DNA of 64,000 nucleotides from Brevundimonas fontaquae (GTDB taxonomy: Bacteria; Pseudomonadota; Alphaproteobacteria; Caulobacterales; Caulobacteraceae), in the NCBI RefSeq assembly GCF_017086445.1, contig NZ_CP070968.1, forward strand, positions 2,356,001 through 2,420,000, in the 5' to 3' direction. The position numbers and the translations under genes are program-made. Below are positions 43,496 through 52,405 of the stretch, one piece after another. Numbering within the stretch: the stretch's first letter is position 1; the number at the start of each line of letters is the position of its first letter. The notes below the pieces were generated by a model. That model did no database searches and was not told the DNA's origin. It saw only the letters and a program-made list of their open reading frames with translations.

Positions 43496-43792
43496 TCAGC
43501 CGCACTTCACTTCGCGCACGATGTTGGTCGCTTCGTCATAGACGAAGTTAACCCGGTTCTCGCGATAGTCCATGGTCGCCGCGCAGGTGGTGCAGAGCAC
43601 GCGGAACGTCTGGCCGGTGGGCGCGGTCGGGATGGTCGAACGGTTGCGGCCGACGTAGCTCTGATAATCCGAAACCTTGCACGCCTTGAAGGCGGTGTCC
43701 GATCCGGGCGCAGGCTCGGCGGTCTGGACCGGCGCGCAGGCCGACACGGCCAAAGCGCCAGCGGCCAATAGGGTGCTCACGATGATCTTCAT
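43496..43792 (-). CDS. I78-like peptidase inhibitor lipoprotein
   Basis: The 98-residue protein has a lipoprotein signal (TLLAAGALAVSAC, lipidated Cys19). The compact domain has CKVSDYQSYVGRNRSTIP, a CTTC pair and a closing strand pair DYRENRVNFVYDEATNIV ending in KCG. The pattern 'C....Y..VG..RS.IP...R..C..C....D....R.N..YD....I..V.CG' matches the I78 peptidase inhibitor family. It would sit on a periplasm-facing membrane surface. A paralogue lies immediately upstream on the same strand. Confidence 0.82.
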   Translation of the reverse strand: MKIIVSTLLAAGALAVSACAPVQTAEPAPGSDTAFKACKVSDYQSYVGRNRSTIPTAPTGQTFRVLCTTCAATMDYRENRVNFVYDEATNIVREVKCG

Positions 43793-43813
43793 GGTCGTCT
43801 CCTTGCGTCGGGC

Positions 43814-44170
43814 TCAGCCGCAGCGGACCTGTTCGATGATGCCGGTCTGTTCGTTGTAGAAGATGTTCAGACGATAGGCGGAGAAGTCCTGCGTCACCGG
43901 GCAGGTGGTGCAGGTCACGCGCCGATTGACGACATCCACCGGCACCGGAATTTCGGTCCGGGACTTGCCGACCAGATACTGCATCTCGCCGGCCTTGCAG
44001 AAGTCTTCCGTCTGTCCGGTCGGCATGCGACTGCCGACGGGCGGGTTCAACTGGGCCTGCTCGACCGCACGCGGCGCAGGCGCCTCGGAAACCGGCGTCG
44101 AACAGCCGGCCAGCAGAACCAGTCCGATCAGGCCGCCTTTTCCCAGCGCCCTTCGTCCATTTGACGCCAA
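43814..44170 (-). CDS. Second I78-like inhibitor lipoprotein
   Basis: From a TTG at 44170 the product is 118 residues, with a lipoprotein signal (LIGLVLLAGC) and an I78-type domain: FCKAGEMQYLVGKSRTEIPV, the CTTC pair, and YRLNIFYNEQTGIIEQVRCG at the end. It is clearly paralogous to the 98-residue neighbour 21 bp downstream. The start is uncertain: no ATG lies between the frame opening and the signal, and the beginning overlaps the 3' end of holC by 43 bp in another frame. Confidence 0.72.
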   Translation of the reverse strand: MASNGRRALGKGGLIGLVLLAGCSTPVSEAPAPRAVEQAQLNPPVGSRMPTGQTEDFCKAGEMQYLVGKSRTEIPVPVDVVNRRVTCTTCPVTQDFSAYRLNIFYNEQTGIIEQVRCG

Positions 44171-44586
44171 TAGGCCAGGTTCGCCCCCTGCCCCTTCAAC
44201 GCCTTCCAACGTCCCCGCGCATTTTGCAGAGCCGGCTCGTCCCGACCGTCGAAAATAATGAAGCATCGTTCGAAACCCTCCGTCACGCCCAGTTCTGCGT
44301 CGTCGACTATGAACAGCGCCTGAGCGCCGTTCAGGTTCTCGCCTGTCTCGCTCAACAGCACAGGCTGGCGCTCGGCATGGGGCTGGTCGGCCCGGCCATG
44401 CGGCAGGAAACTGTCATCGCGAAACGTCCACAGCGTCTCGTCGACCTCATCCAGTCGGTGCGAATGCGACGATTTGATCATGGCCCGCCAGCCCCGCTCG
44501 ATTGTCTTTTCGAGCAGGGTTGGCAGCACCTGATCCAGCGACGAACGCTCCAGGTGATAGAACCAGATTTCGGGCTTGTCGCTCAC
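44128..44586 (-). CDS. holC: DNA polymerase III subunit chi
   Basis: The 152-residue protein shows the HolC pattern: EIWFYHLERSSLDQVLPTLL, LWTFRDDSFLPHGRA, QPVLLSETGENLNGAQALFI and FERCFIIFDGRDEPALQNAR. Chi joins the clamp-loader (through psi) to single-strand-binding protein during replication. It lies just downstream of pepA on the same strand, 21 bp away, the same pepA-holC order seen in many proteobacteria. Confidence 0.93.
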   Translation of the reverse strand: MSDKPEIWFYHLERSSLDQVLPTLLEKTIERGWRAMIKSSHSHRLDEVDETLWTFRDDSFLPHGRADQPHAERQPVLLSETGENLNGAQALFIVDDAELGVTEGFERCFIIFDGRDEPALQNARGRWKALKGQGANLAYWRQMDEGRWEKAA

Positions 44587-44607
44587 CCGGCTCTACCTCT
44601 CGACCGA

Positions 44608-46083
44608 TCAGCCTTCGTAGGAATCCGCGACCATTCGGTCCAGCGTGCGCACAGCGAAGCCGACGCCGCCTTCCGGCACGGTGGGGCTGGGGCTCTTGTT
44701 GGCCCAGGCCGTAGGGGCGATGTCCAGGTGCGCCCACGGCACGCCGTTGGTGAAGCGTTGCAGGAACAGGGCGGCGGTGATCGAGCCACCGGCGCGGCCG
44801 TTGCCGGTGTTCTTCACATCGGCGATCTTGGAATCGATGTGCTGCTCGTAGATGGCCGGGATCGGCATGCGCCAGAAGTTCTCGCCGACCTTCTTGGCCG
44901 CCGCCAGGATCGGATCGGCGACATGATCGGAGTTCGAGAAGACGCCGGCGTAATCCAGACCCAGGGCCACGATCATGGCGCCCGTCAGGGTGGCCAGGTC
45001 GATCATGAACTTCGGCTTGAAACGCTCCTGCGTGTACCAGAGGGCGTCGGCCAGAACGAGGCGACCTTCGGCGTCGGTGTTGATGACCTCCACCGTCTGA
45101 CCCGACATGGACACGACCACGTCGCCCGGACGCTGGGCGTTGCCGTCCGGCATGTTCTCGACCAGGCCCAGCACGCCGATGACATTGGCCTTGGCCTTGC
45201 GGCTGGCCAGGGCGATCATGGTTCCGGTCACGGCGGCCGCGCCGCCCATGTCCCACTTCATGTCTTCCATGCCGTCCGCCGGCTTGATCGAGATGCCGCC
45301 GGTGTCGAAGCAGACGCCCTTGCCGACGAAGGCCAGCGGCTGAGCGCCGGCTTCGCCGCCGTTCCACTTCATGATCGCAAGCTGGCTTTCGCGACGGCTG
45401 CCTTGGCCCACGCCCAGCAGGGTGCGCATGCCCAGCTTCTCCATCTCGGCCTCGCCGAGGATTTCGACTTCAAGGCCCAGGCTCTCCAGCGCCTTCACCC
45501 GCTTGGCGAACTCGGCCGGATACAGGACGTTGGCGGGCTCGGACACCAGATCGCGCGCGAAGATCACGCCGTCGGCCACCGCCGACAGAGGCTCCAGCGA
45601 GGCTTCCGCACCACGCAGGTCGGTCGTGACCACGCGGATGGCGGTGATCGACGGAATCTTGTCGGCCTTTTGCGTCGTGCGATATTTGTCGAAGCGATAG
45701 GCGGCCAGACGCGCGGCGAAACCGACGCGGGCGGCCTGCTCAGGCGACAGGTCCGAAGCGTCGATCGTCAGCACCTCGGCTCCCGACAGCTTGACCGCCG
45801 CATAGGCGTTGCCGCCGAAGGCCTCGACCGCCAGGTCGTCCAGCTTGTCCTTGGCGCCGGCGCCCACCAGCAGCACGACGTCCGCCTCGACGCCCGCCGG
45901 CGCGGCGATGCTCAGGCTCTGCCCTGCCTTGCCGGTGAAACGGCCCTTGCCCGCCGCCTTGGTCAGGGCGCCGTTGGCCTTGCCGTCCAGCGCGGTCCCG
46001 GCGGCGGTGAAGGTGCGATCTTCAAAAACCGGAACAGCCAAAATCTCGGCGGCGTCCACGGCGGCGACGAATTCGATCTTCAT
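44608..46083 (-). CDS. pepA: Leucyl aminopeptidase
   Basis: The 491-residue M17 enzyme has the usual size, with a variable N-terminal domain (about 1-160) and a catalytic domain. Two-metal-site motifs are intact: VGKGVCFDTGGISIKPADGM with the catalytic Lys/Asp, KWDMGGAAAV, and the signature NTDAEGRLVLADAL with the bridging Asp and Glu and the catalytic Arg. It removes N-terminal residues from peptides in the cytoplasm as a hexamer. It diverges from lptF, with 143 bp between their starts. Confidence 0.97.
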   Translation of the reverse strand: MKIEFVAAVDAAEILAVPVFEDRTFTAAGTALDGKANGALTKAAGKGRFTGKAGQSLSIAAPAGVEADVVLLVGAGAKDKLDDLAVEAFGGNAYAAVKLSGAEVLTIDASDLSPEQAARVGFAARLAAYRFDKYRTTQKADKIPSITAIRVVTTDLRGAEASLEPLSAVADGVIFARDLVSEPANVLYPAEFAKRVKALESLGLEVEILGEAEMEKLGMRTLLGVGQGSRRESQLAIMKWNGGEAGAQPLAFVGKGVCFDTGGISIKPADGMEDMKWDMGGAAAVTGTMIALASRKAKANVIGVLGLVENMPDGNAQRPGDVVVSMSGQTVEVINTDAEGRLVLADALWYTQERFKPKFMIDLATLTGAMIVALGLDYAGVFSNSDHVADPILAAAKKVGENFWRMPIPAIYEQHIDSKIADVKNTGNGRAGGSITAALFLQRFTNGVPWAHLDIAPTAWANKSPSPTVPEGGVGFAVRTLDRMVADSYEG

Positions 46084-46226
46084 TCAATCAACTCCAGCCA
46101 GGCCCCACCCGGCGTCTGCAAACAGCAAAATGACAACGGCGCGTCTGCTTGTCGCGGACGCGCCCTGATGTGCTACTAGATGCGCCTCAATATCGCCGCC
46201 TGCAACCGGGCGAAGTCCATCCGCCC

Positions 46227-47363
46227 ATGACCCTGATTCAAAGATACCTTTTTCGCCAGATCCTGTTCCCTGTGATCGCCGCGTGCGCAGCGCTGGCGGG
46301 AATCGGGATTCTGAGCCAAAGCCTCGACCAACTCCAGGTCATCGTGGAGCGCGGTCAGAGCGTGTGGATCATGGTCAAGCTGACCCTGCTCGCTCTGCCG
46401 CAACTGCTGTCAGTGATTCTGCCGATCGGCCTTTTCGTCGGCGCCCTGATCGCCCTGACCCGTCTGCAACGCGAACAGGAGCTGACGGCGGCCTTCGCCG
46501 GGGGCATGACCCGGTGGCAGGTCATATCCCCCGCCGCCCGCATCGCCGTGCTGGTCGCCCTGGTCACCTTGCTGGTCAACGTCTTCATTCTGCCCTGGGC
46601 GCAGCAGGAGGCGCGGCGACAGGCGTTCGACATCCGCACCGACCTCGCCGCTCTATTGGTCGAGGAAGGCCAGTTCGTTCAGGGGCCTGACGGCCTGACC
46701 GTCTATGTGCAGCAGATCGAGCAGAACGGTCTGTTGAAGAACCTGTTCGTCTATCTGGACGACAAGGAGAAGGTCACGACCTGGAACGCGTCTGAGGCGC
46801 GCTTCAGCCGCGACGTCGGCGGCATTCCCATTCTGATCATGATCGACGGTTCGGCCCAACGCTATTCGTCGGGCGGCGTGCTGGAGACGCTGTCGTTCGG
46901 GCGATACGATTTCTCTCTCGCGCCCTTCGTCGGGGTGACCGACACCATTCGCTACAAGCCGACCGACCTCTATCTGCGCCAGCTGCTGAACCCGACGGCC
47001 AAGGTGCTTGAGGTCGCCGGCTCGCGCGGCGAACTGCTGGCCGAGGCGCATTCGCGGCTGGCCTCGCCGCTCTACGCCATGGTCGCCATGGCCCTGGCGC
47101 TTTCGGCCATCTTGGGCGGCGCCTTCAGCCGCACCGGCTATACCTTGCGCATCGCCAAGGCGGCGGGCCTGTTCCTGGTCCTGCGCGTCGTTGGCTATGG
47201 CCTTGTCGCCGCCAGCGCCTGGAACGGCTGGATGAACGTGCTCCAGTACGTCGTGCCGATCGTGGCCATCGTCGTCGCCCTGCGGGTTCTGTTCCGCGCG
47301 CTGAAGCCGCGTCGCAGCCGGACCACCGCCGCCCTGCGCGATCTGAAGGCCAAGTTCGCATGA
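46227..47363 (+). CDS. lptF: LPS export ABC transporter permease LptF
   Basis: The 378-residue protein has the YjgP/YjgQ fold: three N-terminal membrane helices (LIQRYLFRQILFPVIAACAA, LPQLLSVILPIGLFVGALIA), a periplasmic beta-jellyroll (about 130-260) and three C-terminal helices (LASPLYAMVAMALALSAIL). With LptG and the ATPase LptB it extracts lipopolysaccharide from the inner membrane. The start at 46227 opens MTLIQRYLF as usual. It overlaps lptG by 4 bp. Confidence 0.94.
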   Translation: MTLIQRYLFRQILFPVIAACAALAGIGILSQSLDQLQVIVERGQSVWIMVKLTLLALPQLLSVILPIGLFVGALIALTRLQREQELTAAFAGGMTRWQVISPAARIAVLVALVTLLVNVFILPWAQQEARRQAFDIRTDLAALLVEEGQFVQGPDGLTVYVQQIEQNGLLKNLFVYLDDKEKVTTWNASEARFSRDVGGIPILIMIDGSAQRYSSGGVLETLSFGRYDFSLAPFVGVTDTIRYKPTDLYLRQLLNPTAKVLEVAGSRGELLAEAHSRLASPLYAMVAMALALSAILGGAFSRTGYTLRIAKAAGLFLVLRVVGYGLVAASAWNGWMNVLQYVVPIVAIVVALRVLFRALKPRRSRTTAALRDLKAKFA

Positions 47364-48493
47364 CCGCCGTCGCCGCCCGTCGCTCGCCGCATATCCCCCG
47401 TCTCGGCGGCATCGAACGCTATGTGCTGGTCCAGCAGTTGAAGTCGCTGGGCGTGGCCCTGGCCGTGATTTCGGCCCTCGTCATGCTGATCGACTTTGTC
47501 GAGGTCTCGCGCGGCGTCGGCTCGGCTCAGGATTTGTCGGCCGTGCGCATTTTCGGCCTTGTGCTGCTGAAGTCGCCCTCGGTCATCGTGCAGTTGATGC
47601 CGTTCGTCTTCCTGTTCGGCACCCTGTCGGCCTTCATCAGCCTGAACCGACGCAGCGAACTGATCGCCATGCGCGCGGCGGGCGTCTCCGCCTGGCGGTT
47701 CGTCCTGCCGGCGGCCGGCATGGCCTTTGTCCTGGGCGTGTTGACCGTCACTGTGTTGGGTCCAATGGCGTCGGCCGGCGACGGTCTGTGGCAACGCGAG
47801 CGCGCGCGCATTTCCGGCACGGCGCCCGGCGGCGACCCCAAGGAGGCGATCTGGCTGCGCGAGGGCGACGATCAACGCCAGATGATCATTCGCGCCGGCC
47901 AGCAGGACCGCGCCAACGCCCGACTGTTGAACGTCAGCTTCTTCATCTACACGACCGCGCCCGGCGGCGGTCGCACCTTCTCCGAGCGGATCGACGCCAA
48001 GTCGGCCTCGTTAAACGCCGGCAGCTGGCGCCTGACCGACGCCGTCGGCGCCCAGATCGGCCAGCGCGCCGTCACCTATTCCAGCCTGACATTGGTCTCC
48101 AGCTTGGCGGATGACGAGGCCTTCGAGCGTTTCGCCCGGCCGCAGGCCACGCCCTTCTGGTCGCTTCCCAATCAGATCAGCCGAATCGAAAACGCGGGCT
48201 TCACCTCGACCGCCTATCGCTTGCGCTTCCAGCAACTTCTGGCTACGCCGCTGGTGTTCGCCGCCATGTCCATTCTGGCCGCCGCCTTCTCGCTGCGGCT
48301 GATGCGATTGGGTGACCTGGCGCGCATGAGCGTGTCCGCCGTGGTGCTGGGCTTCGCCTTCTTCTTCCTGAACCAGTTCTCGTCGGCGATGGGATCGGCC
48401 GAGGTCGTGGCGCCCTTCGTCGCCGCCTGGCTGCCGCCTGTTCTTACGGCGCTCGCAGCCTTGACCTTGCTGTTCTATACCGAAGACGGCTAA
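47360..48493 (+). CDS. lptG: LPS export ABC transporter permease LptG
   Basis: The 377-residue protein is the partner of LptF. Its N-terminal helix region is RYVLVQQLKSLGVALAVISA, with IVQLMPFVFLFGTLSAFISL and the coupling stretch RRSELIAMRAAGVSAWRFV. A periplasmic jellyroll and a C-terminal bundle (LATPLVFAAMSILAAAFSLR) follow. The order lptF-lptG-lptD makes the assignment firm, as both permeases share one fold. Confidence 0.93.
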   Translation: MTAVAARRSPHIPRLGGIERYVLVQQLKSLGVALAVISALVMLIDFVEVSRGVGSAQDLSAVRIFGLVLLKSPSVIVQLMPFVFLFGTLSAFISLNRRSELIAMRAAGVSAWRFVLPAAGMAFVLGVLTVTVLGPMASAGDGLWQRERARISGTAPGGDPKEAIWLREGDDQRQMIIRAGQQDRANARLLNVSFFIYTTAPGGGRTFSERIDAKSASLNAGSWRLTDAVGAQIGQRAVTYSSLTLVSSLADDEAFERFARPQATPFWSLPNQISRIENAGFTSTAYRLRFQQLLATPLVFAAMSILAAAFSLRLMRLGDLARMSVSAVVLGFAFFFLNQFSSAMGSAEVVAPFVAAWLPPVLTALAALTLLFYTEDG

Positions 48494-48526
48494 TCGGGCG
48501 CTCGCTTCTCAGACTACGGATGGCCT

Positions 48527-50965
48527 ATGCAGGGTGATCGGCGCTTCGACGCTTTCAAAGCAAGGCTTCTCGCCGGTGCGGCCCTAGTCGCCTGCGCGCC
48601 CTTGGCGACGCCCGCATGGGCGCAAACGACCCCTCCACCCGCGGCCGCGCCTTCCGACGGCCTGCCGCCCGAAGCGGTCTATGTGGATGCCGACAACGCG
48701 CGTCGCGAAGGCGACACCATCATCGTCAGCGGCACGCCCGAGAACCGCGCCTATGTCCGCACGCGCGGCCATGTGCTGCGCGGCGAGAACCTGTCTTATG
48801 ATCTGAACGCCGGTTCGGCGACGGCCGAAGGCCGCGTCGAAGCCATCGCGCCCGATGGCACCGTGGTCTACGCCAGCCGTCTCGAGCTGGACGAAAACCT
48901 AAAGACGGGCGTCGCCGTCGATTTCGCCACGCGTCTGGCCAACGGCGCCAGCCTGATGGCCGCAACGGCTGTGCGCCGTAGCGAGAACGTCAGCGAACTG
49001 AACTACGCCCGCTTCACCCCCTGCCCGATCTGCGACGATGGCGGTCCCAGGACGCCGACCATCTCGATCCAGGCGGAAAAGGTGACGCAGGACGAGCAGT
49101 TGCGCGCGATCCTTTATCGCAACGCCGTCTTCTACATCGGGCCGGTGCCCATCTTCTACACGCCCTTCTTCGCCCACCCCGATCCCTCGGTGGAGCGGGC
49201 CTCTGGCTTCCTGGTGCCCATCGTCAACTATGACGAGGGTCGCGGCGTCTCCGTCGAGGTTCCCTATCTGCACGTCGTGTCGCCGTCCGAGGACTGGCTG
49301 ATCAGCCCGCAGATCAACACCAGGGTCGCCCCGCTGCTGAACCTGCAATGGCGTCGACGGTTCGCCAACGGCATGATCGTGGCGCGCGGCGGCTACACCT
49401 ACGAGCGCGAGTTCGGCGACTTCGACCGGGACGGCGACGGGAAGTTTGAAAGCAACGTCCGCTTCGGCGACCGCGAGCATCGTAGCTATCTGTTGTCGCA
49501 CGGCGAATTCGATCCGGACGGCCCCTGGCGATTCGGCTTCACGGCCGAGCGCACCTCGGACAAGACGCTGTTCGACCGCTACGACGTCCGCTCTCCCTAT
49601 CAGGACAACGGCCTCTACTACGGCGACCGCCGTCGTCTGATCAGCCAGACCTACGCGGAGCATCAGACCGATCGCTCTTACGTTTCAGTCGCCGCCTTCT
49701 CGATCCAGAGCCTGCGCCTGAACCCGGCCTTCGCCGCCACGGACTTCCGCGACGCCAACGGCTTCAAGGTATTCGAGGACGACGACACCCTGCCCTTCGT
49801 CGCACCGTTGATCGATGCACGCTGGGAACCGCGCGAACTGGTCTTTGGCGGCCGCCTGCGCCTGAAGGGCTCGGCCGTCTCTCTCTACCGCGACGCCTTC
49901 GTCGGCGCGCCGATCCTGAACCCGGAGATCGTTCCCGCCGTCACGACAGGTCTCGCCGGCGTCGACAGCCGCCGCATCACGGGTCAGGCGGAATGGCGCC
50001 GCGCGATCATCCTTCCCGTCGGCGTTCGCGTGGAACCGTTCGTCGACACGCGGGTCGATCTCTATTCCATGTCCGATCTGCCGCCGATGATGGGCATCGA
50101 CAGCGACGAGACAGTCAGCCGGTCCCGGTTCAGCGCAGGCGTGGACATCGCTTATCCTCTGATCAAACGCATCGCCGACGCCGACATCATCCTGGAGCCG
50201 GTGGGTCAGTTGTCGGTGTCCAACAAGGTCAGCCTCGACCGCCGCATTCCCATCGAGGATTCGCAGGTTCTTGAGCTGGACGAGTCGTCGCTGTTCCGCA
50301 TGGACCGCTTCTCCGGCTATGACCTGCTGGAGGGCGGCGCGCGCGTGACGGCGGGCGGTCGCGCCACCATCCGCTGGGCTGAAGGGCGCAAGGCCAGCCT
50401 ATTCGTTGGCCGCAGCTATCGCTTTGATCAGCAGGACGACTTCCGCACCTCCATCCCGGACGATCCCGCACGGCTGTATGATCCGACCGGCCTTGCGTCC
50501 GAGACGTCCGACTGGGTCGTGCAGGGCGACTTCTCCCCCTCCGATCGTATCCGCAGTTGGTTCCACGCCACCGTCAACGGTTCGGGCGAAGTGCGCCGCG
50601 CCGAGGCGGCGCTAGACGGCCGCTGGGGGCGCCGCAACCTGGCGACCGTCAGCTACATTCTGGATCAGTCGAACCCGGTCGACGGACCGCTAAACCGGAA
50701 CTACGAGTTCGTTCAACTGGCGGGCCAGCAATTCGTCTTCCAGAACTGGGGCTTCACCGTCGCGGGCATCGCTGATCTAAAAGAAAACCAGATCACCCGA
50801 TCCGAAATCGGCGTGCTTTTCGATGACGACTGCCTGCGGTTCGAGCTGGGTTATCGTCGCGACAACACGCGTGCGCGGCCCGGCGGCGCGTCAGAAGGCG
50901 TCTATGTGCGCCTAAACCTCGCCACTTTCGGAGGTTCAGGTTATGGACAGGGCGAAATGCGTTGA
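48527..50965 (+). CDS. lptD: LPS assembly outer-membrane protein LptD
   Basis: The 812-residue protein has a signal peptide ending near TPAWAQ (residue 33), a periplasmic OstA/LptA-like jellyroll (about 50-170: GHVLRGENLSYDLNAGSATA) and a large C-terminal beta-barrel (about 210-812). Cys pairs in FTPCPICDDGG and a late Cys in DDDCLRFELGYRRD fit the disulfides that tie jellyroll to barrel. It receives LPS from the periplasmic bridge and places it in the outer leaflet. It follows lptFG, and the periplasmic chaperone SurA, which helps such barrels fold, is next. Confidence 0.95.
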   Translation: MQGDRRFDAFKARLLAGAALVACAPLATPAWAQTTPPPAAAPSDGLPPEAVYVDADNARREGDTIIVSGTPENRAYVRTRGHVLRGENLSYDLNAGSATAEGRVEAIAPDGTVVYASRLELDENLKTGVAVDFATRLANGASLMAATAVRRSENVSELNYARFTPCPICDDGGPRTPTISIQAEKVTQDEQLRAILYRNAVFYIGPVPIFYTPFFAHPDPSVERASGFLVPIVNYDEGRGVSVEVPYLHVVSPSEDWLISPQINTRVAPLLNLQWRRRFANGMIVARGGYTYEREFGDFDRDGDGKFESNVRFGDREHRSYLLSHGEFDPDGPWRFGFTAERTSDKTLFDRYDVRSPYQDNGLYYGDRRRLISQTYAEHQTDRSYVSVAAFSIQSLRLNPAFAATDFRDANGFKVFEDDDTLPFVAPLIDARWEPRELVFGGRLRLKGSAVSLYRDAFVGAPILNPEIVPAVTTGLAGVDSRRITGQAEWRRAIILPVGVRVEPFVDTRVDLYSMSDLPPMMGIDSDETVSRSRFSAGVDIAYPLIKRIADADIILEPVGQLSVSNKVSLDRRIPIEDSQVLELDESSLFRMDRFSGYDLLEGGARVTAGGRATIRWAEGRKASLFVGRSYRFDQQDDFRTSIPDDPARLYDPTGLASETSDWVVQGDFSPSDRIRSWFHATVNGSGEVRRAEAALDGRWGRRNLATVSYILDQSNPVDGPLNRNYEFVQLAGQQFVFQNWGFTVAGIADLKENQITRSEIGVLFDDDCLRFELGYRRDNTRARPGGASEGVYVRLNLATFGGSGYGQGEMR

Positions 50966-51037
50966 GCATGACGCTTTAAGGGGCGCGACTGCCTGCCGGT
51001 TTGGCCGGCGGACCGCTGTGAGGAATCAGGACGAACA

Positions 51038-52405
51038 ATGGGTTTGATGCGTTATTCGACGGGGGCTGCGCTCGCGGCAGTCCTCCTCGCCGGTTCGGCC
51101 TATGCCCAAACGGCGCCCGCTCCCGCGCAAGCCTCGACACCCGCGCAGAGCCCTGCGGCCGGCGCGCCGAACCCTGCGGCTGAAGAGGCGCCCACGACGG
51201 CGCGCCCCGCCCCTCAGTTCGAAATGGCCGACGGCATCGTCGCGACTGTCAACGACAAGATCATCACCGGCTATGACCTGCGTCAGCGCATGCTGATGCT
51301 GATCGCCTCGTCCCAGGTCCAGCCGACCGAGCAGAACCTGCCCGCCATCCAGCAGGCCGCCCTGAACGCCCTGATCGAGGATCGCCTCAAGGATCAGGAG
51401 ATGGCCAAGTTCGAGAGCCTGAAGGTCACGGACGAGGAAGTCGACGGCGAGATCGCCGAAATGGCCCGCGCCGCCGGCACGACGCCGCAGGCCTATCTGC
51501 AGTTCCTGCAACAGGGCGGCATCCAGCCCGCCGCCTTCCGCGACAACCTGCGCACCCAGATCGGCTGGAGCCAGCTGATCCCGGGCCGTTTCAACAGCCG
51601 CGCCCGCGCCAGCACGCTTCAGGTCGATCAGGAAGTCCGTCGTCTGAACGAGGCGGCCTCCAAGCCCCAGTTCCTGCTCGGTGAAATCTATATCGACGCG
51701 GCGCGCGTCGGCGGCGCCCAGGCGGCCTTGAACGGCGCCCGCCAGCTCGTGCAGCAGATCATCCAGGGCGCGCCGTTCCAGGCCGTCGCCCAGCAATTCT
51801 CCGCCGCCCCCTCGGCCAGCGCCCGCGTGCCGGGCGATGCAGGCTGGGTCGTCAAGGATTCGCTCCAGCCGGCCGTGCAGTCGGTACTGGAACAGCTCCA
51901 GCCGGGGCAACTGTCGAACCCCATCGTCGTCGATGGCGGCGTCTATATCCTCTATCTGCGCGACAAGCGTGACGGCGCCTCGACCAGCCTGGTTTCGCTG
52001 AAGCAGGTCATGGTCGAACTGCCTGAAACCGCGTCGGAAGCTGATGTGGCCGCCGCAACCGCCAAGCTGGAAAGTCTGCGCAACGGCCTGACCTGCGACA
52101 ACATCATCTCCCAGGCCCGCGCGACGCAGGGCGTCTTGGGCGCAGACCTCGGCGAATCGGATGTCGCCAACCTGGCGCCCCAGTTCCAGCAGTTCGCCCG
52201 CACCGGCGAAATCGGTTCGGTCTCGACGCCGATTCGCACCCCGCTGGGCCTGCACCTGGTCGCCGTCTGCGGTCGTCGCGTCGGCGGGCCGGAAGCGCCA
52301 AACCGCCAGCAGGTCGAAAACCGTCTGCGCGCCCAGAACCTGGCCGTGCTGGAGCGCCGCTATCTGCGCGACCTGCGCAGCGACGCCCTGATCGAGTTCA
52401 AATGA
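51038..52405 (+). CDS. surA: Periplasmic chaperone/peptidyl-prolyl isomerase SurA
   Basis: The 455-residue protein has a signal peptide (ALAAVLLAGSAYAQ) and an Ala/Pro-rich linker. The SurA N-terminal chaperone domain starts at about residue 65 (EMADGIVATVNDKIITGYDL, then LNALIEDRLKDQEM) and a parvulin-type domain at about 205-310 (LGEIYID, GAPFQAVAQQFS, GDAGWV). A second, more divergent segment ends IRTPLGLHLVAVCGRR. SurA escorts outer-membrane proteins such as LptD. It is followed by pdxA with an ATGA overlap, the same surA-pdxA-rsmA order as in E. coli. Confidence 0.93.
   Translation: MGLMRYSTGAALAAVLLAGSAYAQTAPAPAQASTPAQSPAAGAPNPAAEEAPTTARPAPQFEMADGIVATVNDKIITGYDLRQRMLMLIASSQVQPTEQNLPAIQQAALNALIEDRLKDQEMAKFESLKVTDEEVDGEIAEMARAAGTTPQAYLQFLQQGGIQPAAFRDNLRTQIGWSQLIPGRFNSRARASTLQVDQEVRRLNEAASKPQFLLGEIYIDAARVGGAQAALNGARQLVQQIIQGAPFQAVAQQFSAAPSASARVPGDAGWVVKDSLQPAVQSVLEQLQPGQLSNPIVVDGGVYILYLRDKRDGASTSLVSLKQVMVELPETASEADVAAATAKLESLRNGLTCDNIISQARATQGVLGADLGESDVANLAPQFQQFARTGEIGSVSTPIRTPLGLHLVAVCGRRVGGPEAPNRQQVENRLRAQNLAVLERRYLRDLRSDALIEFK

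Noticed and set aside
44161..46179. Plus-strand frame of about 670 codons
   Set aside because: Antisense to holC and pepA, both with clear catalytic or family motifs.
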